DNA of 64,000 nt from Bacillota bacterium (GTDB taxonomy: Bacteria; Bacillota; Clostridia; Christensenellales; JAEXRW01). Positions 43,440 through 50,884 of the stretch are shown here, one piece after another; position 1 is the stretch's first letter; each line of letters starts with the position of its first letter. The notes under the pieces were generated by a model. The model saw nothing but the letters and a program-made list of their open reading frames with translations, made no database searches and had not been told where the DNA came from. The stretch lies in contig JAEXRW010000036.1 in the NCBI GenBank assembly GCA_023454175.1, positions 1-64,000 of the forward strand, given 5' to 3'. A program made the position numbers and the translations under genes.

Positions 43440-43513
43440 CGATCTTGAAAAATACCCCCAAGGGCATACCACAATTCTTAACTCTTAACTCTTAACTCTT
43501 AATTCTTAATTGA
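43440..43513. repeat. A/T-rich tract with CCC.AAGGG element
   Basis: ACCCCCAAGGGCATACCACAATT is followed by repeated CTTAACTCTTAACTC units, 20 bases from the stop of the middle lipoprotein gene. Confidence 0.55.
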
Positions 43514-43532
43514 CTTGACCAGTGCCTCTTTA

Positions 43533-44513
43533 TCATCCCACGCCGATGGCGTAATCGGTATATTCCATGTAGTGGGTCGCCTTCATGTTCAGCCAGCCCA
43601 AAGCCTTCCCGTCCGCATCCAGTACCTGTATCCACCCGCTTAGGTCATAGAGCCCGAAATAGATCTTCGTCCCTGTTTTCACGGGTATCTCCTCTTTCCC
43701 GCCCGGCGTCTTCGCCAGCATCTGGTCCCACTTCGTCTCCGCACTTTCCCACTTGATATCCTTCTCCGGGAAACTGCTCTCGATCGTGACGAAATATTTT
43801 ATGCCCGCTTCCTCCAGGTCTGTCCGGTCCTCGTTTAGGCGCAGGGGCACCAATGCGTCCGCGTCCATGAAACAAAGGGACGTCACATACCCCGAGCCGT
43901 CCGCCCCGTCAAATCCGCCCCATAGCTTCGGCAGCAGGCGCAGCTGCCCCTTATCATATATGATCACGTAATTGGCGATGAAATCGTCCGTTACAAGTCC
44001 GATGCACAGCTCCTTTTTCCCGTCCTTCGCATCGATATCCGTGATGGACCCCGTTCCCGAGAAATCAAAGTCAGCCGGTTTTGCTGCCTTCAGTTTCATA
44101 TCGTTGACTTGGATCTCCACGGTGTTGACTTGGGGAAACTCCGGATTGCTGCTTTCATCGATGAATCGCAGCGTGATGGCGTCGTCCTTGCCGTCCCCGT
44201 CCAGATCCGCAGTCGTACTTTCTTCAAATACACTGTTGTATTTGTCCCAGACTGTATCTACACTGTCCCGGTCGTAGTAATACCATTTCTGCACAGGCGT
44301 CATCGCTTCCCGCTTGGCCAGCCCCGCCTGCAGGTAGGCCTTCACGTCCCCGGTGAATGGCGGTGCCTCAGGCTCGTCCCACGTTTCGTCCGCTTGCGAA
44401 TATTCTGCGTCGGTGGGCGCGGGTGTGGGCCGTTTGACCGGTTTCGCGCATGCGCCCAAGGCAAATAGCGTGAGTAAGGCCATCAGAATTGCGATCGCTC
44501 TCCTGCCTTTCAT
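43533..44513 (-). CDS. Lipoprotein with Asp-rich repeats, paralog 2
   Basis: The 326-residue protein has the lipobox ALGAC, a Pro-rich linker, the shared PFTGDVKAYLQAGLAKRE block, the metal motif ADLDGDGKDD near residue 110, a second motif (IDAKDGKKEL) and the SH3-like end (PGGKEEIPVKTGT, then GWIQVLDADGKALGWL). It is clearly homologous to both neighbours. Start 44513 follows AAGGGG by 7 bases. The TTG at 44519 is too close. It begins 27 bases after the stop of the third paralog, so these two are one operon. Confidence 0.75.
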   Translation of the reverse strand: MKGRRAIAILMALLTLFALGACAKPVKRPTPAPTDAEYSQADETWDEPEAPPFTGDVKAYLQAGLAKREAMTPVQKWYYYDRDSVDTVWDKYNSVFEESTTADLDGDGKDDAITLRFIDESSNPEFPQVNTVEIQVNDMKLKAAKPADFDFSGTGSITDIDAKDGKKELCIGLVTDDFIANYVIIYDKGQLRLLPKLWGGFDGADGSGYVTSLCFMDADALVPLRLNEDRTDLEEAGIKYFVTIESSFPEKDIKWESAETKWDQMLAKTPGGKEEIPVKTGTKIYFGLYDLSGWIQVLDADGKALGWLNMKATHYMEYTDYAIGVG

Positions 44514-44540
44514 ATCCAAACCCCTTCTGTCCGTGTCCGC

Positions 44541-45593
44541 TCATCCCCAGGCGAAAGCATCGCCCGTGAATTTCATGTAGTCCACCTTCTTCAGGTTCAG
44601 CCAGCCGAGCTGCTTGCCGTTCCTGTCCAGTATCTGCATCCATCCCCTGGGGTCGAAAAGTCCCAGCCAGATCACTTTCCCCTTCTTGATCCGTATGCTT
44701 TCCTTCCCGCCGGGCTTCTTTGCCACCTTCTGGTTCCATTGTGCCTTGGCCAGCTCATCCGAGTCGGGATTGATCTTGTTTGGAAGCGCACCTTCAATGG
44801 ACAGGAGGTATTTTGTGTTTACCGTTTCAAACCCGCTGTGGTCGCTTTTCAGGTGCTTCAGCACGATGGACGCCACGTATGTATGTCTTTTGAATGGTCC
44901 CCTGTATTGGTCGTGCAGGATATATCCCGTCCCCAGCGGGTAATAAAAGCCGTGCCAGTTTTTGAAGATGAGTTTGGGTTTCCCGCCGTTGTACGCCACC
45001 AGGCATGCGTACCGGTCGTCGTCAGTGTAGGCCGGTATGTAGATCTCCTTTTTCCCGTCGTTCCTGTCGATATCCACCACGTCGTTGTCCAGATTGAAGT
45101 AGCAGTAATCCGGCGCTTTCAGGGTCAGCGGTTTTCCGTTGATTTTCACAGTGATTTTTTTATATGTCCCTTCGCCTTCATATTCTTTGCTCGCAGGTAG
45201 GAATTCGATAGTCTCATTTTTTCCATTCCCGTCCAGATCAGCTGAGATCGTGGTGCCGCTCTTTGTTCCATATGTTTCGTATTCATCTGTCCCTTCCAGC
45301 GCGAGAGGGTCGTAGAAATACATCCGCTGTATGTCCTTCATTTTGTCGCGGGAGGGCAATCCCGCCGCGATATATGCTGGCAGGTCACTTCCCCCATCTG
45401 CCGCTGACGTTTCAGGTGTTGGTTCCGGTACTTCCATCCCGAAGGGTGATTCCATGCATGTTGGGTTTATAGCGGGTGCTGAAGATGGGTTGGGTGCTGT
45501 GGATGGAAAGTGTGTCGGAGCGATCCCATACCCACTGAATGCAAATGCAAGAAGTGTGGCCAACAAAATCGGAGCGCATCCCCGTTTCGTCAT
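44541..45593 (-). CDS. Exported protein, paralog 3 lacking the lipobox Cys
   Basis: The 350-residue protein is homologous to the two following genes: DLPAYIAAGLPSRDKM, ADLDGNGKNE, IDRNDGKKEI, and the SH3-like end PGGKESIRIKKGK followed by GWMQILDRNGKQLGWL. Its signal region (GCAPILLATLLAFAFSGYG) matches a lipobox except that Tyr stands at the place of the modified Cys. A single base change would restore it. It should therefore be secreted or remain membrane-anchored by the signal rather than lipid-anchored. It is first gene of the pair with paralog 2. Confidence 0.73.
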   Translation of the reverse strand: MTKRGCAPILLATLLAFAFSGYGIAPTHFPSTAPNPSSAPAINPTCMESPFGMEVPEPTPETSAADGGSDLPAYIAAGLPSRDKMKDIQRMYFYDPLALEGTDEYETYGTKSGTTISADLDGNGKNETIEFLPASKEYEGEGTYKKITVKINGKPLTLKAPDYCYFNLDNDVVDIDRNDGKKEIYIPAYTDDDRYACLVAYNGGKPKLIFKNWHGFYYPLGTGYILHDQYRGPFKRHTYVASIVLKHLKSDHSGFETVNTKYLLSIEGALPNKINPDSDELAKAQWNQKVAKKPGGKESIRIKKGKVIWLGLFDPRGWMQILDRNGKQLGWLNLKKVDYMKFTGDAFAWG

Positions 45594-45794
45594 TTTTCCC
45601 GCCTCCCTGATCGTTGATCCTATACATATATTGTAACGGTTCTCCTGCCAATATCAACCACATATTCAGACGGCGCAGCTGCCAGGGAAGTTCCGTCCGA
45701 AGGGTTCATGTCGTTAAGAAATAAGGATAAGCAGATACATTTCAAAGGTAACTTTATACGCGCGTTTGATTGTTTGATTGAATGGTTGGTGCAT

Positions 45795-45838
45795 GCATCC
45801 GAGATCAAATATTAATCGTTATATTTGATCTCGGATGC
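45795..45838. repeat. Perfect 18-bp inverted repeat
   Basis: GCATCCGAGATCAAATAT and its exact complement flank an 8-base loop TAATCGTT. No T run follows. It could be a cruciform site, a protein-binding palindrome or the trace of an excised element. Confidence 0.75.
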
Positions 45839-45994
45839 CCATCGAATAGTCTTTTGCTCTTTGCCAGCAATAGAACGGTCATGGTCCGCCGGGTAACCGG
45901 TATTTCCATGCGCAGGATTGATAGTTGTATAAAGGGGAAGGATTGCCGAAGGCCGCAAATGGTATAACAGTAATAATGAAGCCGGGGGTATGCG

Positions 45995-46029
45995 TGAACG
46001 GGAAAAGAGAGGCCCTCTTTTCCCGTTCA
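45995..46029 (-). terminator. Hairpin downstream of the microcompartment operon
   Basis: TGAACGGGAAAAGAG pairs perfectly with CTCTTTTCCCGTTCA around AGGCC, about 245 bases past the shell-protein stop. There is no clear T run, so termination is probable rather than certain. Confidence 0.5.
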
Positions 46030-46273
46030 TCAGACTTGTATTTTAAACTTAATGTTTAGCCGTGCCGCATCGATGCCCCGCATAGCGCGCACCCGCGGTC
46101 GGTTTCCAACCCCGGGTAACCCGGTGATGCGCCGGATGCTGTCCACGTTCATCCGCAGCAGTCGACCCGGCCCGCATCCGGCATATGCGTCACAGCTACG
46201 GTCTTGCTGCAGCGTTGAAGACCCGCCCATCCTTGCATGCGGGTATTTCCAGCTCTCCTTCATAGGAAGGACG

Positions 46274-46549
46274 TTATTTTGATGGCAGGATGCCTTCCAC
46301 ATCGTCATGCGGCCTGGGGATCACATGTACGGATACCAGTTCTCCGACCCTCTTGGCTGCTGCCGCTCCGGAGTCTACTGCCGCTTTCACCGCGCCCACA
46401 TCTCCGCGTACCATCACGGTCACGAGGCCCGAGCCGACCTTTTCCTTGCCCACGAGTTTCACGTTGGCAGCCTTCACCATTGCGTCCGCCGCTTCGATCG
46501 CTCCCACGAGCCCCCTGGTCTCCACCATTCCCAATGCTTCCTTTTCCAT
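46274..46549 (-). CDS. Bacterial microcompartment shell protein (BMC-H)
   Basis: The 91-residue protein is a single BMC domain of the PduA/EutM type, starting EALGMVETRGLVGAIEAADA and continuing through KVGSGLVTVMVRGDVGAVKA to the conserved IPRPHDDVEGILP end. Six copies form a hexagonal shell tile with a central pore; the pore loop here would be the segment after VDSGAAAAK. It is the only shell gene in the window. Pentameric (BMC-P) and trimeric (BMC-T) genes must be elsewhere if closed compartments form. AAGGGG precedes the ATG, and deoC lies 69 bases upstream on the same strand. Confidence 0.95.
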   Translation of the reverse strand: MEKEALGMVETRGLVGAIEAADAMVKAANVKLVGKEKVGSGLVTVMVRGDVGAVKAAVDSGAAAAKRVGELVSVHVIPRPHDDVEGILPSK

Positions 46550-46618
46550 GGTATAACCCCTTCATATTAATAAATTTGGCTCACCGGGTCATTCGCAAAG
46601 CAGCAATTATGCTGTATT

Positions 46619-47437
46619 TTAGTATTGCTGTTTCGATATTTGTACCAGTCCCGCCGGGCAGCTGCTGTTGCAGTTGCCGCAATTCGTGCATTTCGCTGTA
46701 TTGCCCGCTTCCGCTCCGCCTTTGGCGATGGCAATCCCCGAGCTGGTCCCCAGCCGGTTTGCTCCGGCTTCCAGCATGGCCATTGCCGTCTTGAAGTCCT
46801 TCACGCCGCCCGAGGCCTTCACGCCCAGTTTCGGCCCCACTGTCTGCCGCATCAGCCGTACGTCGGCCACTGTAGCGCCGCCGGTGGAAAATCCCGTCGA
46901 AGTCTTCACGAAGTCCGCGCCCGCATCCCTGGATGTCTCGCAGGCTTTTACCTTTTCAGCATCCGTAAGAAGGCATGTTTCAATGATGACTTTTACCTTG
47001 GCACGCCCCTTTGCGGCGCGCACCACGGCTTCGATATCCCTGCGCACCAGTTCCCATTCTGCACCTTTGACGGCGCCCACGTTGATGACCATGTCCACTT
47101 CCTTTGCACCCGCGGCCACGGCGGTCTCGGTTTCAAAGGCTTTCACCTCGGGTGTCGTTGCGCCGAGGGGGAATCCGATCACGCAGCACGGGGCTACGCC
47201 GCTGCCCTGCAGCTGCTCTGCCACATAACCGATGAAGGAAGGGTTTACGCACACGCTGGCAAAACCGTTTGCCTTTGCCTCATCGCATACCTTCTTCACC
47301 TGTTCCCTCGTGGCGTCGGGTTTGAGCAGTGTATGGTCGATGGTCTTGGCTACATCCATGGAACTGCCGCCTGCCTGCTGGTTCAGCCGGCTGAGTACCT
47401 CTTTGGTGATCTCCGTGATTAAAGCGTTGACATCCAT
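46619..47437 (-). CDS. deoC: Deoxyribose-phosphate aldolase with shell-targeting helix and Fe-S motif
   Basis: The 272-residue protein has a DeoC TIM barrel (about 27-245) with the Schiff-base Lys178 in DFVKTSTGFSTGG, the partner Lys207 in VKASGG and acidic Asp115. It splits deoxyribose 5-phosphate into acetaldehyde and glyceraldehyde 3-phosphate. Two additions are visible. Residues 1-21 (MDVNALITEITKEVLSRLNQ) form an amphipathic helix followed by a GGSS linker, typical of encapsulation peptides. Residues 250-260 (CTNCGNCNSSC, then Pro) are a CxxCxxCxxxC [4Fe-4S] motif. The shell gene follows directly, so the enzyme is probably packaged to confine acetaldehyde. Confidence 0.93.
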   Translation of the reverse strand: MDVNALITEITKEVLSRLNQQAGGSSMDVAKTIDHTLLKPDATREQVKKVCDEAKANGFASVCVNPSFIGYVAEQLQGSGVAPCCVIGFPLGATTPEVKAFETETAVAAGAKEVDMVINVGAVKGAEWELVRRDIEAVVRAAKGRAKVKVIIETCLLTDAEKVKACETSRDAGADFVKTSTGFSTGGATVADVRLMRQTVGPKLGVKASGGVKDFKTAMAMLEAGANRLGTSSGIAIAKGGAEAGNTAKCTNCGNCNSSCPAGLVQISKQQY

Positions 47438-47519
47438 TTATATTACCTCTCATGAATAATAGATTTCAAAACCGGTTCAATAGTGTTTGTCCATGGTGTG
47501 GACAATAAAAGCTCCTTGG

Positions 47520-48299
47520 TCAGACGATCAAAAGGGTGATCCCTCTTTTTTCAATCATCTCCCTGTATTCATCCTTGATGCCTTCATCGGTGATGATGGT
47601 ATCGATCTCGTCCAGGTCCGCATATTTTGCATACCAGGCCTTCCCGAATTTCGATGAATCCACCAGCAGGATCTTTTGCTGGCTCGCCCCCAGCGCGGCT
47701 TTTTTCATGGCGGTCTCATACGTTTCCGCCGTGGTGATGCCCACCACGTCCGTCACGCCCCGGGCAGCCATGAAAGCCTTGTTGATATGCGTCTTTTTGA
47801 GCAGCTGGATACCTTCCTCGCTTTCAAACATGCGCGTTTCCCTGTGGAAATATCCCCCGCACCCCACGACTTTGACATTATCCCTGTCGCAGGCGCTGTT
47901 CAGCACCGAAAGGGAGCAGGTGTATACGATATAGGAGCTTTCAGCAGGCAAATGATCCGCGATATACCCGGTGGTGGAGCCGGTATCGATGAAGATCACA
48001 TCCTTGGGTTCGATGAGGGATGCGGCCTTCATTGCGATCCGCTTTTTTTCATCCATCCTTTCGGTTAGCTCCCTGCTGAAACTGTATCCGCTCTTGTCGG
48101 ACCCTGCTTTATTTGCGGTGTTCAGTGCTACGCCGCCAAAAAACACGTTGACCTGGCCGCTCTTTTCCAGGGCGGATATATCCCGCCTTATGGTCATTTC
48201 AGAAACGCCCAGCTCTTCGGCAAACTGCCGGATGGTTTTCATATTGTTTTCTTTCAGGCTCGCCAGGATCCTGTCCAGGCGCTCCGCCATGTCATACAT
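47520..48299 (-). CDS. DeoR/GlpR-family regulator of the deoC operon
   Basis: The 259-residue protein has an N-terminal DeoR-type helix-turn-helix (RQFAEELGVSEMTIRRDISAL) and a C-terminal sugar-phosphate sensor of the DeoR isomerase-like fold (FIDTGSTTGYIADHLP, then TITTAETYETAMKKAAL). Such proteins are released from DNA by a phosphorylated sugar; deoxyribose 5-phosphate or a related ketose phosphate is likely here. It is the first gene of an apparent operon with deoC and the shell gene (83 bases to deoC). Start 48299 has AAGGG 7 bases upstream; an ATG at 48290 is also possible. Confidence 0.93.
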   Translation of the reverse strand: MYDMAERLDRILASLKENNMKTIRQFAEELGVSEMTIRRDISALEKSGQVNVFFGGVALNTANKAGSDKSGYSFSRELTERMDEKKRIAMKAASLIEPKDVIFIDTGSTTGYIADHLPAESSYIVYTCSLSVLNSACDRDNVKVVGCGGYFHRETRMFESEEGIQLLKKTHINKAFMAARGVTDVVGITTAETYETAMKKAALGASQQKILLVDSSKFGKAWYAKYADLDEIDTIITDEGIKDEYREMIEKRGITLLIV

Positions 48300-48370
48300 C
48301 CCTGTACCCTTCCATGAGAACCGTGCAAATCGTCCGAAAGCTTGTGTTTGTATTTTCACTTGATGTTGTT

Positions 48371-48399
48371 ATTTTAACATGCGGACAATGATTAATCAA
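48371..48399 (-). promoter_or_regulatory. Sigma-A promoter of the deoR-deoC-shell operon
   Basis: Minus strand TTGATT, 17-base spacer, TAAAAT, about 70 bases upstream of the DeoR start. Confidence 0.6.
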
Positions 48400-48625
48400 C
48401 ATATTTAAGCGTATGACATTATATGGGGGGATATATGGGTATAACGCCATTTTATGTTATCCAAGTCATGATCACTTACTTAACTGGTGGCTTGCATTTG
48501 ACCCTATAAGAGCATATTACAGGCGATGCTATAAAGGCACACTCGTATCTTCCAATTGCACTGGGGTTGTGCACTGTTTGTTTTAATTTGCGTCAGTTAT
48601 TTTCGTCTCCGAACGGGTAGCCTGC

Positions 48626-48646
48626 GTAGGGCGCGCAGCGCCCTAC
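48626..48646 (-). terminator. Hairpin after the methyltransferase gene
   Basis: GTAGGGCGC pairs perfectly with GCGCCCTAC around GCA, about 170 bases past the UroD-family stop. It lacks a T run. Confidence 0.4.
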
Positions 48647-48814
48647 CTATCGTTCCTCCTTCCACGTTCATAGTATGACCTCCCTGTTGGCCTGGTCGTT
48701 GGAGGCGCATCCGCGGACAGTAAAGGTTCCTGTGGAACCTTTGCAGCGGTGCGGGGGTGGGTTTCTATAATAGCTTTGATCAAGTATTTGGTACCTGTTT
48801 TGGAAACGAGTCTT

Positions 48815-49945
48815 TCACCGGCCCAGCGGATATTTCCCGTATTCAGCCGCATGCCGGTACAGGGTGATCACATTTTCGGGCGGCGTATCCTGCTGGATGT
48901 GGTTGGCCGGCGCCAGGATATACCCTCCCCCCGGCGCAAATCCGCTGATGCGGGTCTCCACCTCCCGGATCACATCTTCCCGCGTGCCGGGCAGCGCCTT
49001 TTGGATGTCGATGCCCCCATGGAAGCACAGCTTGTCCCCGTATTTCCTTTTTAGTTCCCGGGAATCCATTCCCGTACAGTTGGGCTGTACCGGGTTTAGG
49101 ATCTGCACGCCGATATCCATGAAATCGTCGATCAGCGGTTCGATCGCGCCGCAGGAATGGAACCATAGCTTTGCGTGGGGCGCCTTTTTCCGTATGAATT
49201 CATAGACCTTCTGGTCGGCCGGCTTGATGTATTTCCGGTACATTTCAGGCGATATGAAAAGCCCGCTCTGCGTGCCCAGGTCAGTGGCCCTTTGGATGAT
49301 ATGCACGTAGGGGCCCACCGCCGAAAGGTAAATGTCCCAGCGGCTGATCTCCACTTCCATGATCCTGTTGATCATGGAAGTGGCCAGGTCTTCGTTTTCC
49401 ATCATGTCCGTGAAGAATTGCTCCAGGGAACGCATGTAGTAGCACCGTTCAAAGATGCCTGCGCCATCCAGGACAGATTTGGCCACCACCGCATAATCCG
49501 TGTCTTCGTAATAATGCCTTGCGCGTTCCCGCAGTGCTTCCACGTCCCACCCGTTGGCGGGTTCCGGCCAGGGGTATTTGCTGATCTCCCGCTCAGACAG
49601 ATCCTTCAGCGGGAATATGGAGGGCCAGGACCCTTCCTTGCTCCACGTGATGCCCCACTCGTCCGTCACGGTACCGTCAGGGTTGCACACGTTTTTGGGC
49701 TTGTCAGGGGAAGACAGCCACACATGCCGGAAATCCGTATCCAGCGCCTCCATGATGCGTTCGTCATAGTAATTGGCGGTGCTCCCCGTCCGGTACGGCG
49801 GGATATCCCCGGTTATCCCCAGCAGCTCTTTTACGCCGAAATAGACCTTGTCCACCAGCAGGCTTCCCACGCTGCCCAGATCCATGGGGATGCGGTCGGG
49901 TTCTTTATGGTCCAGCGCCGTCAATACTCTTTCTCGATGTGTCAT
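48815..49945 (-). CDS. UroD-family (MtaA/CmuA-like) methyltransferase
   Basis: The 376-residue protein begins MTHRERVLTALDHKEPDRIP, the usual opening of uroporphyrinogen-decarboxylase-like methyltransferases. It carries a zinc-site pattern HSCG (HxC, about residue 285) followed by a second Cys in LCFHGGIDIQ. The haem enzyme's N-terminal RQAGR-type arginine motif is not seen, so haem synthesis is unlikely. Relatives move methyl groups between corrinoid proteins and thiols or tetrahydrofolate, or act on unknown substrates in sugar-acid clusters. No corrinoid protein is encoded nearby. Start 49945 follows GGCGGGA; an extension to 50131 overlaps the GntR gene and is rejected. Confidence 0.88.
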   Translation of the reverse strand: MTHRERVLTALDHKEPDRIPMDLGSVGSLLVDKVYFGVKELLGITGDIPPYRTGSTANYYDERIMEALDTDFRHVWLSSPDKPKNVCNPDGTVTDEWGITWSKEGSWPSIFPLKDLSEREISKYPWPEPANGWDVEALRERARHYYEDTDYAVVAKSVLDGAGIFERCYYMRSLEQFFTDMMENEDLATSMINRIMEVEISRWDIYLSAVGPYVHIIQRATDLGTQSGLFISPEMYRKYIKPADQKVYEFIRKKAPHAKLWFHSCGAIEPLIDDFMDIGVQILNPVQPNCTGMDSRELKRKYGDKLCFHGGIDIQKALPGTREDVIREVETRISGFAPGGGYILAPANHIQQDTPPENVITLYRHAAEYGKYPLGR

Positions 49946-50075
49946 GTGTTTCCCGCCTATTATTATTTTCCTTGTGGATGAATCGATAGAATGAAGGTGA
50001 TACTTTTTGGATGGTTTGGTAGGCTGCACCACTGCCCGCTGCAAGATCGTTGGGTATAGGGTCATAGTATCATGA

Positions 50076-50741
50076 TCACTCGACAATGATGGGAAATGTC
50101 TTGGGTATGCTGTCCAGTGCATAGAACGCACCCAGGTGGTCCTGTATGCTTTTGATCACAGCGCGGGTATCCCTTTTCAAAAGTGCGTCGATGATGGCAA
50201 AGTGCCCTTCCACCCTTTTTACGCTGTCCTCGATATCCTTGTATTTGATCACCTGCACCAGGCTTACTTTCAGGTAGAGTTCCTTCTGCATTTTCACCAG
50301 GATCGGGTTGCCGGATATTTCGGTCAGCTGCGTATGAAAGCTGCTGTCCAGCCTGATCCGTTCGTTGATATCTCCCCGCTGTGCCGCCGCCATGCATTTG
50401 TCGGCTATATCTTTCAGTTCGAGGAAATCATTGTTGCTGCCATGGTCGATAGCCAGCAGGGCAGCCAGTGTATCCATTGTGATGCGTACGGTACCCAGGT
50501 CCTTGATGAATGTTTCATCGATCGTGACCACTTCGGCATACCGCTTCGGATAGATGTTTACGATCCCTTCGTTTGAAAGCCTGCGCATGGCTTCGCGGAT
50601 GGGGGTCCTGCTGATGCCCAGCATCTGGGCGATCCTTTCCTCGGATATCCGTTCCCCGCATTGGATGCGCTTTGTCATGATCAGGTCCAGGACCTGTTGG
50701 TATACCGTTTCGGAAAGCACCTGGTTTTGCTTTTTGTCCAT
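50076..50741 (-). CDS. GntR-family (FadR/FCD) regulator
   Basis: The 221-residue protein has an N-terminal winged helix (ERIAQMLGISRTPIREAMRRL) and an FCD ligand domain (about 85-215). Metal/ligand residues are suggested by RLDSSFHTQL and EGHFAIIDALL. FCD regulators sense small acids. A GTATAC-centred sequence lies in its own promoter and within the operator of the iron alcohol dehydrogenase gene upstream, so self-regulation and control of that gene are likely. The methyltransferase gene follows 130 bases downstream and may be co-transcribed. Confidence 0.94.
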   Translation of the reverse strand: MDKKQNQVLSETVYQQVLDLIMTKRIQCGERISEERIAQMLGISRTPIREAMRRLSNEGIVNIYPKRYAEVVTIDETFIKDLGTVRITMDTLAALLAIDHGSNNDFLELKDIADKCMAAAQRGDINERIRLDSSFHTQLTEISGNPILVKMQKELYLKVSLVQVIKYKDIEDSVKRVEGHFAIIDALLKRDTRAVIKSIQDHLGAFYALDSIPKTFPIIVE

Positions 50742-50776
50742 GTGTACCTCGTTGAATAGATTGGATTGCTGTATGT

Positions 50777-50806
50777 ATTATATAAAATATGTATACCAAT
50801 AGTCAA
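50777..50806 (-). promoter_or_regulatory. Sigma-A promoter of the GntR gene with GTATAC site
   Basis: Minus strand TTGACT, 18-base spacer, TATAAT. The spacer contains TTGGTATACATA, similar to the operator at 52078-52109. Confidence 0.65.
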
Positions 50807-50828
50807 TTTACAGACGGGAAAATCAGCA

Positions 50829-50872
50829 CGGCTGCAGGATATCCCTTGGCTTGGGGGGATAACCTGCAGCCG
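50829..50872 (-). terminator. Hairpin after the iron alcohol dehydrogenase gene
   Basis: CGGCTGCAGG and TATCCC pair with GGGATA and CCTGCAGCCG, with one bulged base on each side. It ends 13 bases from the stop codon. Confidence 0.75.
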
Positions 50873-50884
50873 CTCGGGTTCGGT

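Larger units (their letters stand above)
45594..46273. other. Gene-free stretch with two long palindromes
   Basis: About 680 bases without a credible gene. It contains the perfect inverted repeats at 45795-45838 and 45995-46029. ORFs of 60-92 codons here have no ribosome site. Confidence 0.55.
48300..48814. other. Intergenic region with promoter and hairpin
   Basis: It holds the DeoR operon promoter (48371-48399) and the hairpin at 48626-48646. No gene is seen. Confidence 0.5.

Noticed and set aside
46030..46308. 92-codon minus ORF past the shell gene
   Set aside because: It overlaps the shell gene, has no ribosome site and reads as unlikely protein.
48815..50131. Longer methyltransferase start at 50131
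   Set aside because: It overlaps the end of the GntR gene and adds a non-conserved, low-quality N-terminus; ATG 49945 has a ribosome site and the family start.
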